A DNA stretch of 64,000 nucleotides from the NCBI RefSeq assembly GCF_041381155.1, contig NC_091137.1, positions 27,077,351-27,141,350 of the forward strand. The letters are read 5' to 3'. Positions 12,560 through 22,905 of this stretch are shown here, piece by piece (the first letter of the stretch is position 1; each line of letters begins with the position of its first letter). The notes beneath the pieces were generated by a model, which was not told the origin of the DNA, made no database searches, and was given only the letters and a program-made list of their open reading frames with translations. Source of the DNA: Argopecten irradians (Eukaryota > Mollusca > Bivalvia > Pectinida > Pectinidae). The position numbers and the translations under genes are program-made.

Positions 12560-15500
12560 AAGACAAATAAAAAAACATATTTTCATTGTTGCTGTGTTTT
12601 CAATATCCATATAAGCGACATAGGTTTTCCCATTTTAAAAAGAAATTGCTCTACATTTACTTGCAGACAAACGCAGATGGAAATGATAGTCCAAAATTAT
12701 CTTCACAATGCGTCTGTAAACGTTCTCAGCAGTTCCCCTTGATTACTCTTGGAAATCCTTTGTTGGTCTTTTTATGATATAACAAATAGTCACGGTCACG
12801 GAGTTATTTTCTTTCCATTCTTATTCTGATATGGAAATCATAAAAAGAGCAAATCGTAGCGATAAAACATAGCAGCTTAGCATTAAATACTTTAAGGTGT
12901 CTTACCTTTAGAAACATTCAAATTCCTGACGGAGGCACAGTCACCACTACATATAAGGGAGGAAGCACCTCTAATCGTTATCAGCATAGGCGAGGGCGTT
13001 AGCGGAGCATCATAGTAAGCTCTACCTGATCGAAACCAAAACCTAGGGCCACATCCCTCTCCAAAGTCTGACCACGTGAGATAGTGTCCAGTCCCGTTTT
13101 TTTTAATTTCTACGTTTTGAGCACATGGTTCTAAAAAGAAAAGAAAATTAACTTTACCACAAGCGTATGCCTATTAGAATAATAGATATTTTCAACTTCG
13201 TCGATGATGTCAAAGAAGTCTAAAGAAATATTTGATAAATAAAATAATTCCATCTTGCTTGCATCAATGTGTTTAGATTTATCGTTACGTTGCCACATGA
13301 AAACGCACAAATGACGGCGCCATCTGAATCTGCTACATTTGCATTCGTTTGTACAAGATAATATACGATAATACAAGAAAAAGTACTACTAGAGGAAAAA
13401 ACCATCACAATGGCAATATGGCTCTTTTTTGTCATTCGAGCCATGTGAGCAAAAACGTGAACTTAGTATATTGCATTAAGCCGATTATATCGTTTATCTT
13501 ACAAGTTACAAAACAATTTACGAGTCAACAGTAAGGTTAGTTATAATGCATACACACTTTTGATCACTCAACTGCTCCAAAAATGTTATATATAGACATG
13601 CAACATATCACTAATTTAATGATATTTATGTTTTTCTATCAACAATTTATGTTGACCACAGCAATGTTTTGGCAGAACCCTTCATAGACCCTTAGAAACT
13701 GACCGCATGAATACCAATACAATATGGCATATCAGCGACACCTAAGTAACACGTAATTTCGAATGGGAGTGATAGTTTATTTGTTTGTTTGATTAACCAA
13801 TGTCCTATTACAGCCAGGGTCATGCTCGGGCGGCCTCCCATGTATGTTGTGTATGGCGTGTCTGAAGTGCGATTTACGTGTTTCGGGAGATTGTGATATG
13901 CTTGTGTTACGTCTTCTTGTATACAGCGAAACACGTTTACAACGATTTCGTGGTTATAACGTAGCAATGTTCATTCGATGTGAATGTTCTTATAATATTA
14001 ACTAAATAGCCAGTTACTGACCCCTATAAAGACAAAGAGGGTCAGCAAGATTTATAATTGTTAATCACATAAATGCATGGCTTCCAATTCACAACTCAAA
14101 ATGTTTTGAGCCCCAATTTTCAAACTAAGAGTAGCTAGCCCGAGCCTCCTTTACTTCTTACTGACCCTCTATGCCTTCCGTCACTTCAATACAGACGAAA
14201 AGGTTCGACGCCATTCAAGTGTATAGGATTCTTAAAGATATTGACAATTCAGGGAAGGATATATTTGATATTGTGGAAAACAACAGGACAAGGGGAAGCA
14301 ACTCCAAAATCAGGCAACAACACTCTAGGTTGAACTGCAGAAAAAGACTTCTTTGGTGTCCGAGTTATTAAAGACTGAAATAGCTTACCAAATGACGTGT
14401 CAAATGCACCATCATTGAACATCTTCAAGTAAAGGCTTACAATCACTGGAGAGGTATAGATATCAAATTCTTCCCTAACTGCTGTTGATACAGAACAAGT
14501 GACTTTTTTAAATGAAGAAGTTCAACAGAAACAATTCAGATTAATAAGTGGAAATGTGAACTTGCAAGGTGTGTTTTTATTTGTTTTAACCATCTTAAAG
14601 ACCTTAGCGATTTTAAACAATTGCGCATGCGCAACCCTGAACGCATTGATGAAGAAAATGTCAGGTGGTCAAGAAGCTTACAGCTTAAACAGATCGAGGA
14701 TCTGGTATATCATGTATATAGGGGGTCTGTAACTGGCTATACCATTGGTTTGTTTCATAAGGTCTTTGTTACTTATTTGTTTTGTCAAGAATCTGAAATC
14801 AAACAATCGCCTCTTTTAATATAATTCATAAGTGTCATGAGCCTACATATTTATTGATGTATTTCTTTTCGGAATCTATAAATAGACTGTTTAAGGAACC
14901 TTCAGAACAAGTAATAAATAATTTATAAATTAACAGTAATTTCGAGATTCCTTGTGCACAGTAACTTAGGCCTTCCTCAATACGACGCAAGACTGGTTGT
15001 ATATTGGAAGCATCACAAAGTGACACATCCATCTAACATTTAACATCATCTCAATGATCCTCTCTGCATTCTCTCTGAGATAATCACTTAGTTAAGCCGA
15101 TAAATTGATTGTAGAGTGAAGACGATCTTTAGGTTCTATGAACCCCTCCATTTATTTATAATCATTTGTTTTTAATTAGAAAGAAAAGATAAAATCCAAA
15201 ATTTTAGTCGCTCGTTTACCATCATGCAATATGGGCAGCAGGTAACGCCTTACATGGCGAGCACGGGGGATAGAACAACACATACTTGTTTATTCCGAGT
15301 AATTTCCTGCCACCGGAGCACCCATGCTACCATGGAGAGAAGAATATGAATGAAATCAACAAATTTAGCAAACAAAACGGCTGTGCAAACGACGAAAAAA
15401 ACCGCTCTTGATATGAGAAACCTTAGTAAATATAATTACGCTTAGTTGCATACTTGTTTGTTTGTTTGATTATTTTAACGTCCTATGAACAGCTATGATC

Positions 15501-16074
15501 ATGTAAGGAAGGCCTCCTATGTATGCAGTGTGTAGTACGTCTGACGTGCAGGGTGCGTGTTTTGGGAGATTGCGGTATGTTTGTGTTGTGTCTTCTTGTA
15601 TAGTGGAACTGTTGCCCTTTTTGTTGTGCTATATCACTGACTCATGCCGCCGAAGACACCAAGCAACATAACCCACATTATACTGACAATGGGCGAACCA
15701 GTCGTCCTTCTCCCTGTATGCTGAACTCTAAGCAGGAGTAGAAACAACCACTTTTATAGACTTTGGTGTGTTTCTGCCAGGGGACAGAACCCAGAGCCTA
15801 CCTCACATAGGCGAGCACTCAACAAAAGACCAAAAGTGAGGCGGTGTCAAGGGAGACGTTAGGAAGAACAAAGTCGGTTAGGAAAAAGAGAAAAGATAAG
15901 ATCTTAAATTAAGTTACCTTTTACGATCATGCAATAGGGGCAGCAGGTACAATTCTAACGTCCTACCTGCATGGCAGTAGTATTTGCATACATACCTCCG
16001 CTATCTCCCGATGAATTGTTGATGAAGGAAATCCAAAGAACACCTATAAAGCATATTGATGTTATTCTAAACAT
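5642..16074 (-). CDS. Receptor paralogue B, type I membrane protein with tyrosine-motif tail
   Basis: Nine exons join without any frame conflict: 16074-15996, 13130-12906, 10279-10232, 9446-9249, 8755-8690, 8437-8276, 7027-6938, 6194-6145, 5782-5642 (stop TAG). They total 1059 nt, 352 residues. Residues 1-26 are a signal peptide; 27-101 the four-cysteine ectodomain; 102-150 a Thr/Ser-rich stalk; 152-176 a Val-rich membrane helix followed by KRRR; 177-352 a cytoplasmic tail. Tail tyrosines: Y218 (TYSEI), Y251 (MYAIV), Y281 (MYAQV), Y318 (LIYLDV, a canonical ITIM) and Y346 (EYAEV). Such YxxI/V/L motifs are established SH2-binding sites when phosphorylated, so a signalling receptor of immune or adhesion type is inferred. 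The ligand and ectodomain family are unknown to me. All internal introns up to exon 8 are phase 1. The weakest junction is the exon 4 donor (A|GTTTGT). Confidence 0.83.
9249..9446 (-). CDS. Paralogue B exon 4: stalk end and transmembrane helix
   Basis: This 198-bp exon encodes a Thr/Ser-rich stretch, then about 25 hydrophobic residues (VVVAVAAICSVVVLGL and on), then KRRRPHH as a stop-transfer signal. The acceptor TTTGAAG is phase 1. The donor GTTTGT is not strong, but it is the site that gives phase 1 into exon 5 (8755-8690), which has stops or poor sequence in the other phases. Confidence 0.82.
10706..10870 (+). repeat. SINE-like dispersed repeat, internal fragment
   Basis: This copy contains only the middle of the family: ATAGTGGAACTCTTGCCC, TATCACTGAAGCATGC and CACCAAGCAAC, with a weak continuation. 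Confidence 0.6.
11170..11330. mobile_element. Foldback MITE, copy 1
   Basis: A near-palindromic element of about 160 bp. It starts TTTGCATATTGCAGAGTTA, has GGGTAGGTAT inside each arm, and ends with the reverse complement. The centre is GAAGCTCACGTCGTTTTC to TGACGTTACGCTCGC. Copies 2 and 3 are at 25852-26033 and 41224-41389. Confidence 0.8.
11731..11760 (+). ncRNA. Hammerhead ribozyme-like core
   Basis: The sequence reads CTGATGA, then GCAGC-GAA-GCTGC, which forms a perfect 5-bp stem II with a 3-nt loop, then GAAA. This is the conserved hammerhead core order. It lies just upstream of a Penelope-like coding fragment; Penelope-like elements are known to carry hammerhead motifs in their terminal repeats. 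I could not pair stems I and III cleanly, so activity is uncertain. A degenerate relative (CTGAAGAG, a CCAT/ATGG stem, then TGAA) sits at 12429-12456 after the coding part. Confidence 0.45.
11814..12318 (+). pseudogene. Penelope-like retroelement, C-terminal GIY-YIG endonuclease fragment
   Basis: Two overlapping frames together encode the end of a Penelope-like protein. The first (11814 on) has a Cys-rich linker (CGTCP, CKSKCVIYAIICSRC). The second (to 12318) continues with FYIGQT, LRTRM, an HRQQ block, and ENKENQLIKILKPTLN near the stop. These are the GIY-YIG landmarks in order. A one-base shift in the T-run near 12080 breaks the frame exactly between the linker and YIG, so the copy is inactive. 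The reverse transcriptase is missing, which is usual for 5'-truncated copies. It lies inside the intron between exons 2 and 3 of paralogue B, in opposite orientation. Confidence 0.85.
12530..12557 (+). repeat. (TA)n microsatellite
   Basis: About 14 TA units, just 3' of the Penelope-like fragment. Confidence 0.9.
12906..13130 (-). CDS. Paralogue B exon 2: four-cysteine ectodomain
   Basis: A 225-bp phase 1-1 exon bounded by TTTTTAG and GTAAGA. It encodes about 75 residues with cysteines in PCAQN, GEGCGP, LICSG and GDCAS, and an NGTG glycosylation site. The copy in paralogue A is 231 bp, with small in-frame length changes after GEGCGP and in the middle, so selection has kept the frame in both. 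I do not recognise the fold; the size would suit a compact disulphide-bonded beta domain. Confidence 0.85.
13772..13925 (+). repeat. SINE-like dispersed repeat, truncated copy
   Basis: It begins TTTGTTTGTTTGATTAACC and contains the shared block CAGCCAGGGTCATG, CGGCCTCCCATGTATG and GTCTTCTTGTATA. Related copies occur at 15453, 22757, 22906, 26826, 31563 and 34497. Confidence 0.8.
14145..14470 (+). pseudogene. LINE-type retrotransposon fragment (C-terminal end)
   Basis: The frame at 14171-14371 encodes RFDAIQVYRILKDID, DIFDIVENN, TRGSNSKI and QHSRLNCRK. This is the order typical of the C-terminal end of non-LTR retrotransposon reverse transcriptases (YRRxR...VYKIL...TRG...RLDxRKNFF...WNSLP). 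The continuation (FFGVRVI, NSLPNDV, NAPSLNIFK) needs a frame change and passes stops, so the copy is decayed. It lies in intron 1 of paralogue B. Clade not determined. Confidence 0.68.
15453..15982 (+). repeat. SINE-like dispersed repeat, long copy
   Basis: It is the longest copy together with 22906-23395. It carries the common 5' part, the block ATGCCGCCGAAGACACCAAG, and a block whose reverse complement contains GGTTCTGTCCC, resembling a tRNA-type B box. The family may therefore be a tRNA-derived SINE lying in reverse orientation. It interrupts intron 1 of paralogue B close to exon 1. Confidence 0.78.
15996..16074 (-). CDS. Paralogue B exon 1: signal peptide
   Basis: ATG at 16074-16072 opens 26 codons with a strongly hydrophobic stretch (ICFIGVLWISFI) and a polar end (NNSSGDSG), then a phase-1 GTATGT donor. 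The start is chosen because it aligns with exon 1 of paralogue A (MFGITT against MFRITS) and because the phase matches the ectodomain exon. Confidence 0.82.
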
Positions 16075-17834
16075 TGTAGTCACTGGGTGTGATTCAAAAG
16101 GATAATCTATAGACCTCTCTGATGTGTTATTTGTAGTCGCTGAAATATATTCTATTGATGATGTTTCATCGATGTCCTATGCCCCCATGCATAAGAAAGA
16201 TAAAAGGACATTTTCAAATAACGAAGCCATTTTCGAACATTTTTCTAATACATTGTTAATCCGACAACCGTAAAGAAATCAGGTGTGTCAATAACACTGA
16301 AAATCGAAATATCAATTCAAGCTTAAGACAGATGATCCAAACAGTAAACAAAAAAGAAAACAGTGGACATGTCTGGACAATTCGTGCTATTACACAGATA
16401 ATCCAGGCATTATATTCACATGTGAAGATAGTTCGTACTATTACACAAACAATCAAGATGTTGTAATCATATGTGTAGTTAGTTCGTGCTGTTACACCGG
16501 TAATCCAGATATTGTAGTCACAAGGGAGGATACTTCCTGCTATAATATCGGTAATCCAGATATTGTAGCCACACGGGATGATAGTTCTTGCTAAAACACC
16601 GGTAATCCAGATATTGTAGCCACACGGGATGATAGTTCTTGCTAAAACATCGGTAATCCAGATATTGTAGACACATGGGAGGACACTTCTTGCTAAAACA
16701 CTGGTTATCCAGATATTGTAGTCACACTGAAGGACATTTCTTGCTATAACACCGGTAATCCAGATATTGTAGTAACACCGGTAATCCAGATATTGTAGCC
16801 ACACGGGAGGACAGTTCTGTAACACCTGTAATCCAGATATTGTAGTCACACGGGAGGGCAGTTCGTGTTATTACACAGATAATCCGAGCTTATAGTCACC
16901 TATGGGGACAGTTCGTTCTAGTCACATCTAAGGCCAGTTCGTTCTAGTCACATCTAAGGACAGTTCGTGTTTTAATACTGATGGTCCGAATACTGTACCA
17001 ACCAGGAAGACAATGAAACCCAGTGAATATAGTTATATATAAACATATATATTTTACGACAGCGCATCAACACTTAACAGGTCATTAGGTGACACCGTTT
17101 CATCAGATATACACTCCCTTCACTGTAACTGCCCACAGTTTCAAGTCCCCTTCACTTCCGGTTTGAGATTGAGACATAACACAGACAGATCGGCTTACAA
17201 ATGCATCCAACCCTGAACAACAATAAGCACATTGCATAATTATTATGGGATAGTCTCTTTAAGTTCCGGGTTCCAGAAATGAAGCAGGTTTTAACACAAC
17301 GTCAGTTTCCATTGGCTTCTACTAGGAAGTGTTCTATTAACATGTGTGTTTAGTACTAGCAGTGCTATTTAAAGATTACACTTTGTATACACAACATTCT
17401 CCATAATCTAACTGACATCACGCAATATACAGAATTCGAGGCTATTAAAGCGCTACCCGTAACTAATATCTTTGTTCGGTAGGAAACCTTACCCTTTTAG
17501 TTCATATTGTCACAAAACAGTGTCGGTAAATATACCTATGCTTAAATATACCAACAAACTCTCCACTAAAATAATACACGTGTTACCTGTATCCTGTTGA
17601 TGTTTTTCATGTAAATTTGTTTATTTTTCCAACGAAGGTAATGTAACATTCTGATAATACAAATAAAAAAAATTAATATCAATAAATGTGCTAATGTGTG
17701 ATAATCTGTAACAATCTTTTCAGGGGTACACCTCGATAACATTGTACAATATATGTCTTTTCTAGATATCACAATAAACAATAAACGAACGACTGGGCCA
17801 CTATATAAACAGTTAGCGTCTGTCCCCTGGTCGA
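16075..17834. other. Upstream flank of paralogue B
   Basis: It holds duplicated flank sequence and the 51-bp tandem repeat. No coding exon is supported. Any promoter of paralogue B should lie here, but I see no convincing TATA box at a fixed distance from the ATG. Confidence 0.5.
16385..16960. repeat. 51-bp tandem repeat upstream of paralogue B
   Basis: About ten to twelve imperfect units with the core GGTAATCCAGATATTGTAG and a GGGAGGACAGTTCGTGCT-type spacer. The clearest units (16500-16700) are 51 bp, that is 17 codons, so the minus strand shows a long open frame with YNIWITGV repeats. Related but fewer units lie at 2690-2880 upstream of paralogue A. Confidence 0.85.
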
Positions 17835-18022
17835 TGTATCATGTCAATAATCATCTTGAGAAGATGATATTGAGTATAAATAACTTCAAGCGTTAACTAG
17901 CACATGTGTATTGGGCGGAAGTGAAGTGAACAGAGTCTGCGCAGGCGCAGTACATGCTAAGTAAATATAACGGAATGAGATAGTTATCTTAGATCTACAA
18001 AAGCGAAACGCATATTGTTACA
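17835..18022 (-). repeat. 3' LTR (188 bp)
   Basis: It lacks the 8-bp ACATTCAG segment present in the other LTR. Otherwise the two are collinear, including the GAAGTGAAGTGAACAGAGTC block. Confidence 0.95.
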
Positions 18023-18364
18023 TCCTTTCTCCTTTAAGAAATTAAATTATCAAATTAATGATTAGAATGAGTTGATATAAGAGTCAAATTTTCACTTTTG
18101 AAAAAGTATACATATTAATAAATCCTTTATGTTTCAGAACAAGTTCTTGTACTGTTTTCCTTATTAGTAATTATTCAAACTGTAAAGTTTTTAGTCCAAT
18201 TAAACTGTCTCTACTGATATGTATATATCAGATGTTGATTGTTGATACAAATTAACTTTAACACTGTTACACTTAAGAAGTCAATCAATTGAACTAAATT
18301 ATAAGTCACATGAAACTACTTGGAATCACGCGAGTTTCTCTTTATGAGAAATTGTCAGTCTAAG

Positions 18365-19642
18365 TCACATATCCAACTTCACTGGTTTGATCACACTCCT
18401 GCCTGATCGTGTTACTATGGGAGCGTTCTGAGACAATGCCACCTCTGGTTGGTTTTCCTTAGGGGTAGGCCTTGGGGAGGCACTAATAGATGGTTCTGGG
18501 ATCTCGTTGCGTACTGGTTGTTGATCCTTGATATGTGGTGTCGGATAATCATGGTCACCACTATGCACCATTGCCGGTTCCGGTTTCCTTTCCATGGACT
18601 TCCAGAGATGACGGCGGTTGCGACGAAGAACTTGTCCTGAGTGTGTCTTTATATTATATGAACGAGTGGATACTTCCTCTTTGACTGTTCCTTGTTTCCA
18701 TGTCTTTTGACCTTGAATAGGCGCGATTCGTACAAGGTCACCAGGTTTCAATGGCTGTAAGTTCTTTGCTCCACGATTGTAGTAGGATGCTTGTGTCTCT
18801 TTGCTATTCAGTAGCTTTTGTGACACAGATTTCTGTATTTTCGGTTGAAGAAGGGTTGCCTTCGTAGGCAGTAAGGTTTGAGTACGCCTACCCATTAATC
18901 GTTGTGAAGGGCTGCTGTCCATTGACTGCGTAGGAGTATTGCGAAAATCTAATAGCGCCAGATAGGGGTCTGATCTGGACTCCTTCGCGAGTCTCATGAG
19001 CCGTTTTGCTGTCTTAACAGCTTGTTCAGCCTTCCAATTACTCTGAGGATACGCTGGTGAGGAAGTGATGTGTTCAAATTGCCATTCACTGGCAAATCGT
19101 TTGAACTCAGTAGACGAGAACTGCGGACCATTGTCACTGATTACAGTTGTAGGTATGCCATAACGAGCGAACTGTGTGCGTAATACGTTGACAACGATTA
19201 AGGATCTGGTATCAGGTAGATGATCCACTTCAAAGAAGTTTGAGTAATAATCCACAGTAACCAGATAATCATTCTCGTGAATTGTGAATAAATCACAGCC
19301 AACTTTGGCCCACGGCCTATCTGGTATCTCATGGGGAATGAGTGTTTCCTTTTGCTGACTGTTCTGATAGGTGGAACAGGAAGTACAGTTACCAATATAT
19401 TCCTTGAGTTCACTGTTCATGTTTGGCCAGTATACAGTCTCTCGAGCACGCCGCAGACAGCCTTCAATTCCGATATGAGACGAATGTATCCTCATTTTGA
19501 TTTCAGATCGGAGAGACGATGGGATCACCGCACGCTCACCCTTAAAAATAATTCCATTCTGTATGACTAGTTCGTCACGAATGTGAAAGTATGGTCTCAA
19601 TTGTGTAGGTGTTGATGAATATCTGGCGGGCCATCCATGCAT
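18365..19642 (-). pseudogene. Ty3/gypsy integrase remnant
   Basis: Open for 425 codons. It has a zinc-binding region (HSSHIGIEGC, then CTSC), and catalytic acidic residues in VGCDLF, VISDNGPQF and KAEQAVK. The C-terminal part ends VTRSGRSVIKPVKLDM. It is not joined in frame to the reverse transcriptase segment; about 75 bp lie between the two open parts. Confidence 0.93.
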
Positions 19643-19716
19643 AATTACTTGCCCCAGAGCTTACAGTGTGTCGTCCCCTTCAGTCTCACGCTGTATATCT
19701 CGTAAACGAGCGTCAG

Positions 19717-21003
19717 CTATTGGAGTGCCCTGGGCCAGATTGATGTTCTCGTAACGATCATCATGAGCGCGTGTTTGATCAGTACTATCCTGTATATATG
19801 CTCGGCTAGATCTGCGAGATACATGAGTTTTCCAGCTTGATATACGATAGAGTAAGAGTACGTTTGGAGGCGTAGTAACATGCGCTGTAACCGATTAGGA
19901 GCAGCGAGTAGAGGTTTTCTTGTGATCATTTCTAAATGTTTGTGATCACTCTGGACAGTAACTTGTCTACCATAGACGTAGTGGGGAAACTTCTCCAAAC
20001 CATAGACCACAGCAAGGAGTTCTTTCTCTATTTGAGCATAACGAGTTTCCACATCAGTTAGTGCTCTACTCGCAAAAGCGACTGGCTGTCCTTTTTGTAG
20101 TAATGCTGCACCAAGGCCTTTTTCTGAGGCATCAACTTGTAGAGTTACCTCCTCCTTGGGATCAAAGTAGCGTAGTACTGGCTGTGAAGTAACAAGCCTT
20201 TTAACTTCACGTACAGCGTTGGAGTGTGTTTCTAGCCAACACCAATCCACATCCTGTCGAGTCAGCTTTCTGAGGGGTTCACATATGTCACTCAAGCCAA
20301 TCAAGAATTTACTCAGATAGGTTACGAAACCTATGAAACGTCGGACACCGGCTACGTTAGTCGGTTCGGGCATCTCTGCTACGGCTTTAACTTTATCAGG
20401 GTCAGGTTTGAGACCTGGAGCAGTGATAAGATGACCTACAAACCTCACTTCCTTTTGACGAAGCCTCAACTTGTCTTTGTTAAGCTTAAGTCCCTTTTCA
20501 CGACATTTGTTGAGTAGAGCTATCAGCTTCTTGTCATGATCAATTGTTGCTTGTTCCTCTGTATCGCCTTCGCCGTATACAAGGATATCGTCCACAACAC
20601 CGTGGACACCTGGCAGACCTTCCACAGTCTGGTCCTGCCTCTTTTGGTATTCTTCAGGAGCTGAAGAAATGCCAAATGGCATCCTAAGCCATCTATACCT
20701 GCCAAATGGGGTATTAAATGTAGTCATAAGTGAGCTTTCACGATCCAACTCCACCTGCCAAAATCCATTCTTGGCATCGAGAACACTGAAACATTTGGCC
20801 TTACTCAGATTTGGAAGAATGTCCTCAACAGTTGGTAAGGGGTAGTGACTACGTTTGATAGCCCTGTTTAAGTCGGATGGATCTAGGCAGATTCTGAGTT
20901 TCTCAGGTTTGACAACGGTCACCATGCTTGACACCCATTCTGTAGGTTCAGTCACTGGTGTTATAATGTTCATCTCCACCAGCTTGTCAAGTTCGGACTG
21001 CAA
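19717..21003 (-). pseudogene. Ty3/gypsy reverse transcriptase and RNase H remnant
   Basis: Open for 428 codons. It shows the RT landmarks LRICLDPSDLN, FSVLDAKNGFWQV, FGRYRWLRMPFGISSAP and the catalytic VDDILVYG, followed by RNase H (LQVDASEKGLGAAL, then QSDHKHLEMI). The catalytic residues are kept. The frame breaks at the RNase H to integrase linker (after AGKLMYLADL) and before residue 1. Confidence 0.93.
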
Positions 21004-21058
21004 ACGTTCCTTTATAGATATTGGAACTTTCCGTGGTGGATGTACGACGGGCTTGATA

Positions 21059-22388
21059 TTAGGATCTTAGACAAGATGGGTTCCCTTCAAGTTTCCCAGT
21101 TCCAGTGAATACATCTTCATAGTCAGTCACTATGTCAGACATTGTCAGAGGCTTTGCATCCCTCGAGATACATAGAATGATTTGATGGTGAATCGAAACA
21201 AGGTTCATATCCTGCATCAACGAGTTTCCGATTAAAGGTACGCACGAGTCATTTAACACAATGAAATCTGCAGTATGTGTAGTTTGAGTCTTTGGGTAGT
21301 AAACATCGAGTTGGCACTTACCAACAGGGGTAACAGTGGTTTTGTTGAACATTTTCAGAATGCTCTTTGTCGGAGTCACAGGAACATGTGATGGTACAAG
21401 TTTCTTAGGTATAATGTTACAGGTTGCTCCACTATCTACTTGGAAGTTGGCTCGCTTATCACCTATATCCAACGCCGCAAATATTTCACCGTTAGTCTTG
21501 ACAGAGTTACATGCTTCCTCCTGCACACTCAGTAGTTCATAATAGTCATCTGTATCGTGCTCATTGTCAGCAACACAATTAACAGTTTGCTTGCCTACAC
21601 CTCTCTTGTGAGGAGTAGTGTTTCTGGAATTTCTGTTATGTTTCAGTTTGAGACTGTCACATTTCACAGAAAAGTGATTGGTGTTTTTACATTTTAAACA
21701 CGTCTTTCCATATGCTGGACAGAGTTCTTTTTTTAGTTCATGTACCCTACCACAATATATACACTCTTTGACTGGTTTACTGTGTTTCGCAGGTACCTGG
21801 GGCCTTTTCTCGTATGATTTCTGTACCTTGTGTACGGTAGTGACTGGACTAGTTTTGTCAAGTGCACTTACACTTTGTTTAGTTACCTCGACTGATCGGG
21901 CAATTTCAATTGCCTTATCACATGTCAAACCATCTGTTCTCAGTAGTCTTTCTCTCAGCGAGGTGTCTCTAACACCGCAAACGATCCTATCTCTGATTAG
22001 AGAATCACACAGGTCCCCAAAATTACAGTGTTTTGAGATCTGTTACGTACTTTTCAAGAGTTTCGTCCCTTTGTGTTCGCATATTGAACTTAAAACGTTA
22101 GACAGTTTCATTCTTCTTGGGTCGACAATACACATCAAAAGCTTCAATGACTTCATTTGCCGTTCTTTCTGTCTCCTCTTTTTCGAATGTTAATGTTTTA
22201 TAAACCTCACGACCCTCCGGCCCGATCAGGTACTTTAACATTTTCAGACATTCAATCGGTTCATGTTCTTTGAGAGCTAGGTCAGAGTACAACTGGAATT
22301 CTTCTTTTCATCTGTCCCAATCGTCCGCTAACGTAAGGGACCTAAAGTCTAGTTTACCTGGAGGTGGAATTCGTTCCAAGGCCGCCAT
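21059..22388 (-). pseudogene. Ty3/gypsy gag and protease remnant
   Basis: The gag frame starts at ATG 22388. It is interrupted by several in-frame stops: one about 26 codons in, one near 22098, and one near 22030 together with loss of alignment. The C-terminal part (21928-21059) is open for 289 codons. It contains zinc-knuckle cysteines (CIYCGR, CPAYGKTCLKCKNTNHFSVKC split over 21780-21655) and the aspartic protease site VDSGATCNIIP. The frame shifts before the reverse transcriptase near 21065. Confidence 0.9.
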
Positions 22389-22496
22389 GCTCAATTTTGC
22401 AGTCGGTTGTTCAGGCTTCAGATAGGCTTGAACGCGTAAGTAATCCAGGTTTCTGAGAGACAGCTGTCGTTCAGTAGATCAGTAAAGTGTAGTTTT

Positions 22497-22509
22497 ACTT
22501 CTGACACCA
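22497..22509 (-). promoter_or_regulatory. Primer-binding site, tRNA-Leu type
   Basis: The minus strand reads TGGTGTCAGAAGT directly against the LTR. It is complementary to the 3' end of leucine tRNAs ending ACTTCTGACA plus CCA. Tract on the other end: polypurine AAAGGAGAAAGGA at 18035-18023, next to the 3' LTR. Confidence 0.8.
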
Positions 22510-22705
22510 TGTATCATGTCCAGGATCATCTTGAGAAGATGATATCGAGTATAAATGACTTCAAGACATTCAGCGTTAACTAGCACATGTGTATTGGGCG
22601 GAAGTGAAGTGAACAGAGTCTGCGCAGGCGCAGTACATGTTAAGTAAATATTACGGAATGAGATAGTAATCTTAGATCTACAAAAGCGAAACGCATATTG
22701 TTACA
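22510..22705 (-). repeat. 5' LTR (196 bp)
   Basis: Ends immediately at the primer-binding site on its inner side and at the GTCGA target duplication on its outer side. Confidence 0.95.
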
Positions 22706-22756
22706 GTCGAGACAAATCATAGATACATAAGCATAAAAACAAGAACGCTTTTTTTA

Positions 22757-22905
22757 TGCTGCAAAAATTATCAGGTTACACAATACGAATATACCGCAGT
22801 CTCCTGAAACACCATCGCGCATTACATACACGCTGCACACCGCATGTATTCATGGGAGTCCGTCCTTACATGACCCTGGCTGATAATTTAATCAATCAAA
22901 CAAAC
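22757..22905 (-). repeat. SINE-like dispersed repeat, reverse copy
   Basis: Truncated copy, beginning of the family (ends AATCAATCAAACAAACAA on the plus strand), placed head-to-head with the next copy and just outside the Ty3 element. Confidence 0.75.

Larger units (their letters stand above)
12900..17340. repeat. Segmental duplication, copy B
   Basis: Partner of the copy at 780-3175, in the same orientation, so the paralogues are head-to-tail. Homology resumes on both sides of the SINE-like insertion near 15453-15980, which shows that the insertion came after the duplication. Confidence 0.85.
17835..22705 (-). mobile_element. Ty3/gypsy LTR retrotransposon, degenerate
   Basis: The element is flanked by direct LTRs (17835-18022 and 22510-22705; TGTAAC...GATACA in element orientation) and by a perfect 5-bp target duplication GTCGA (17830-17834, 22706-22710). 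Order on the minus strand is 5' LTR, primer site, gag, protease, reverse transcriptase/RNase H, integrase, polypurine tract, 3' LTR. The LTRs differ by an 8-bp indel and several substitutions, and each coding region is broken, so it is old and not autonomous. The primer site and gene order suggest the mag/SURL-type lineage; lineage is inference. Confidence 0.96.

Noticed and set aside
13692..13967. 91-codon minus-strand ORF
   Set aside because: Most of it is the reverse of a SINE-like repeat copy.
16256..16849. 197-codon minus-strand ORF with YNIWITGV repeats
   Set aside because: It is a by-product of the 51-bp tandem repeat; the N- and C-terminal parts have no domain, and the equivalent region upstream of paralogue A is not open.
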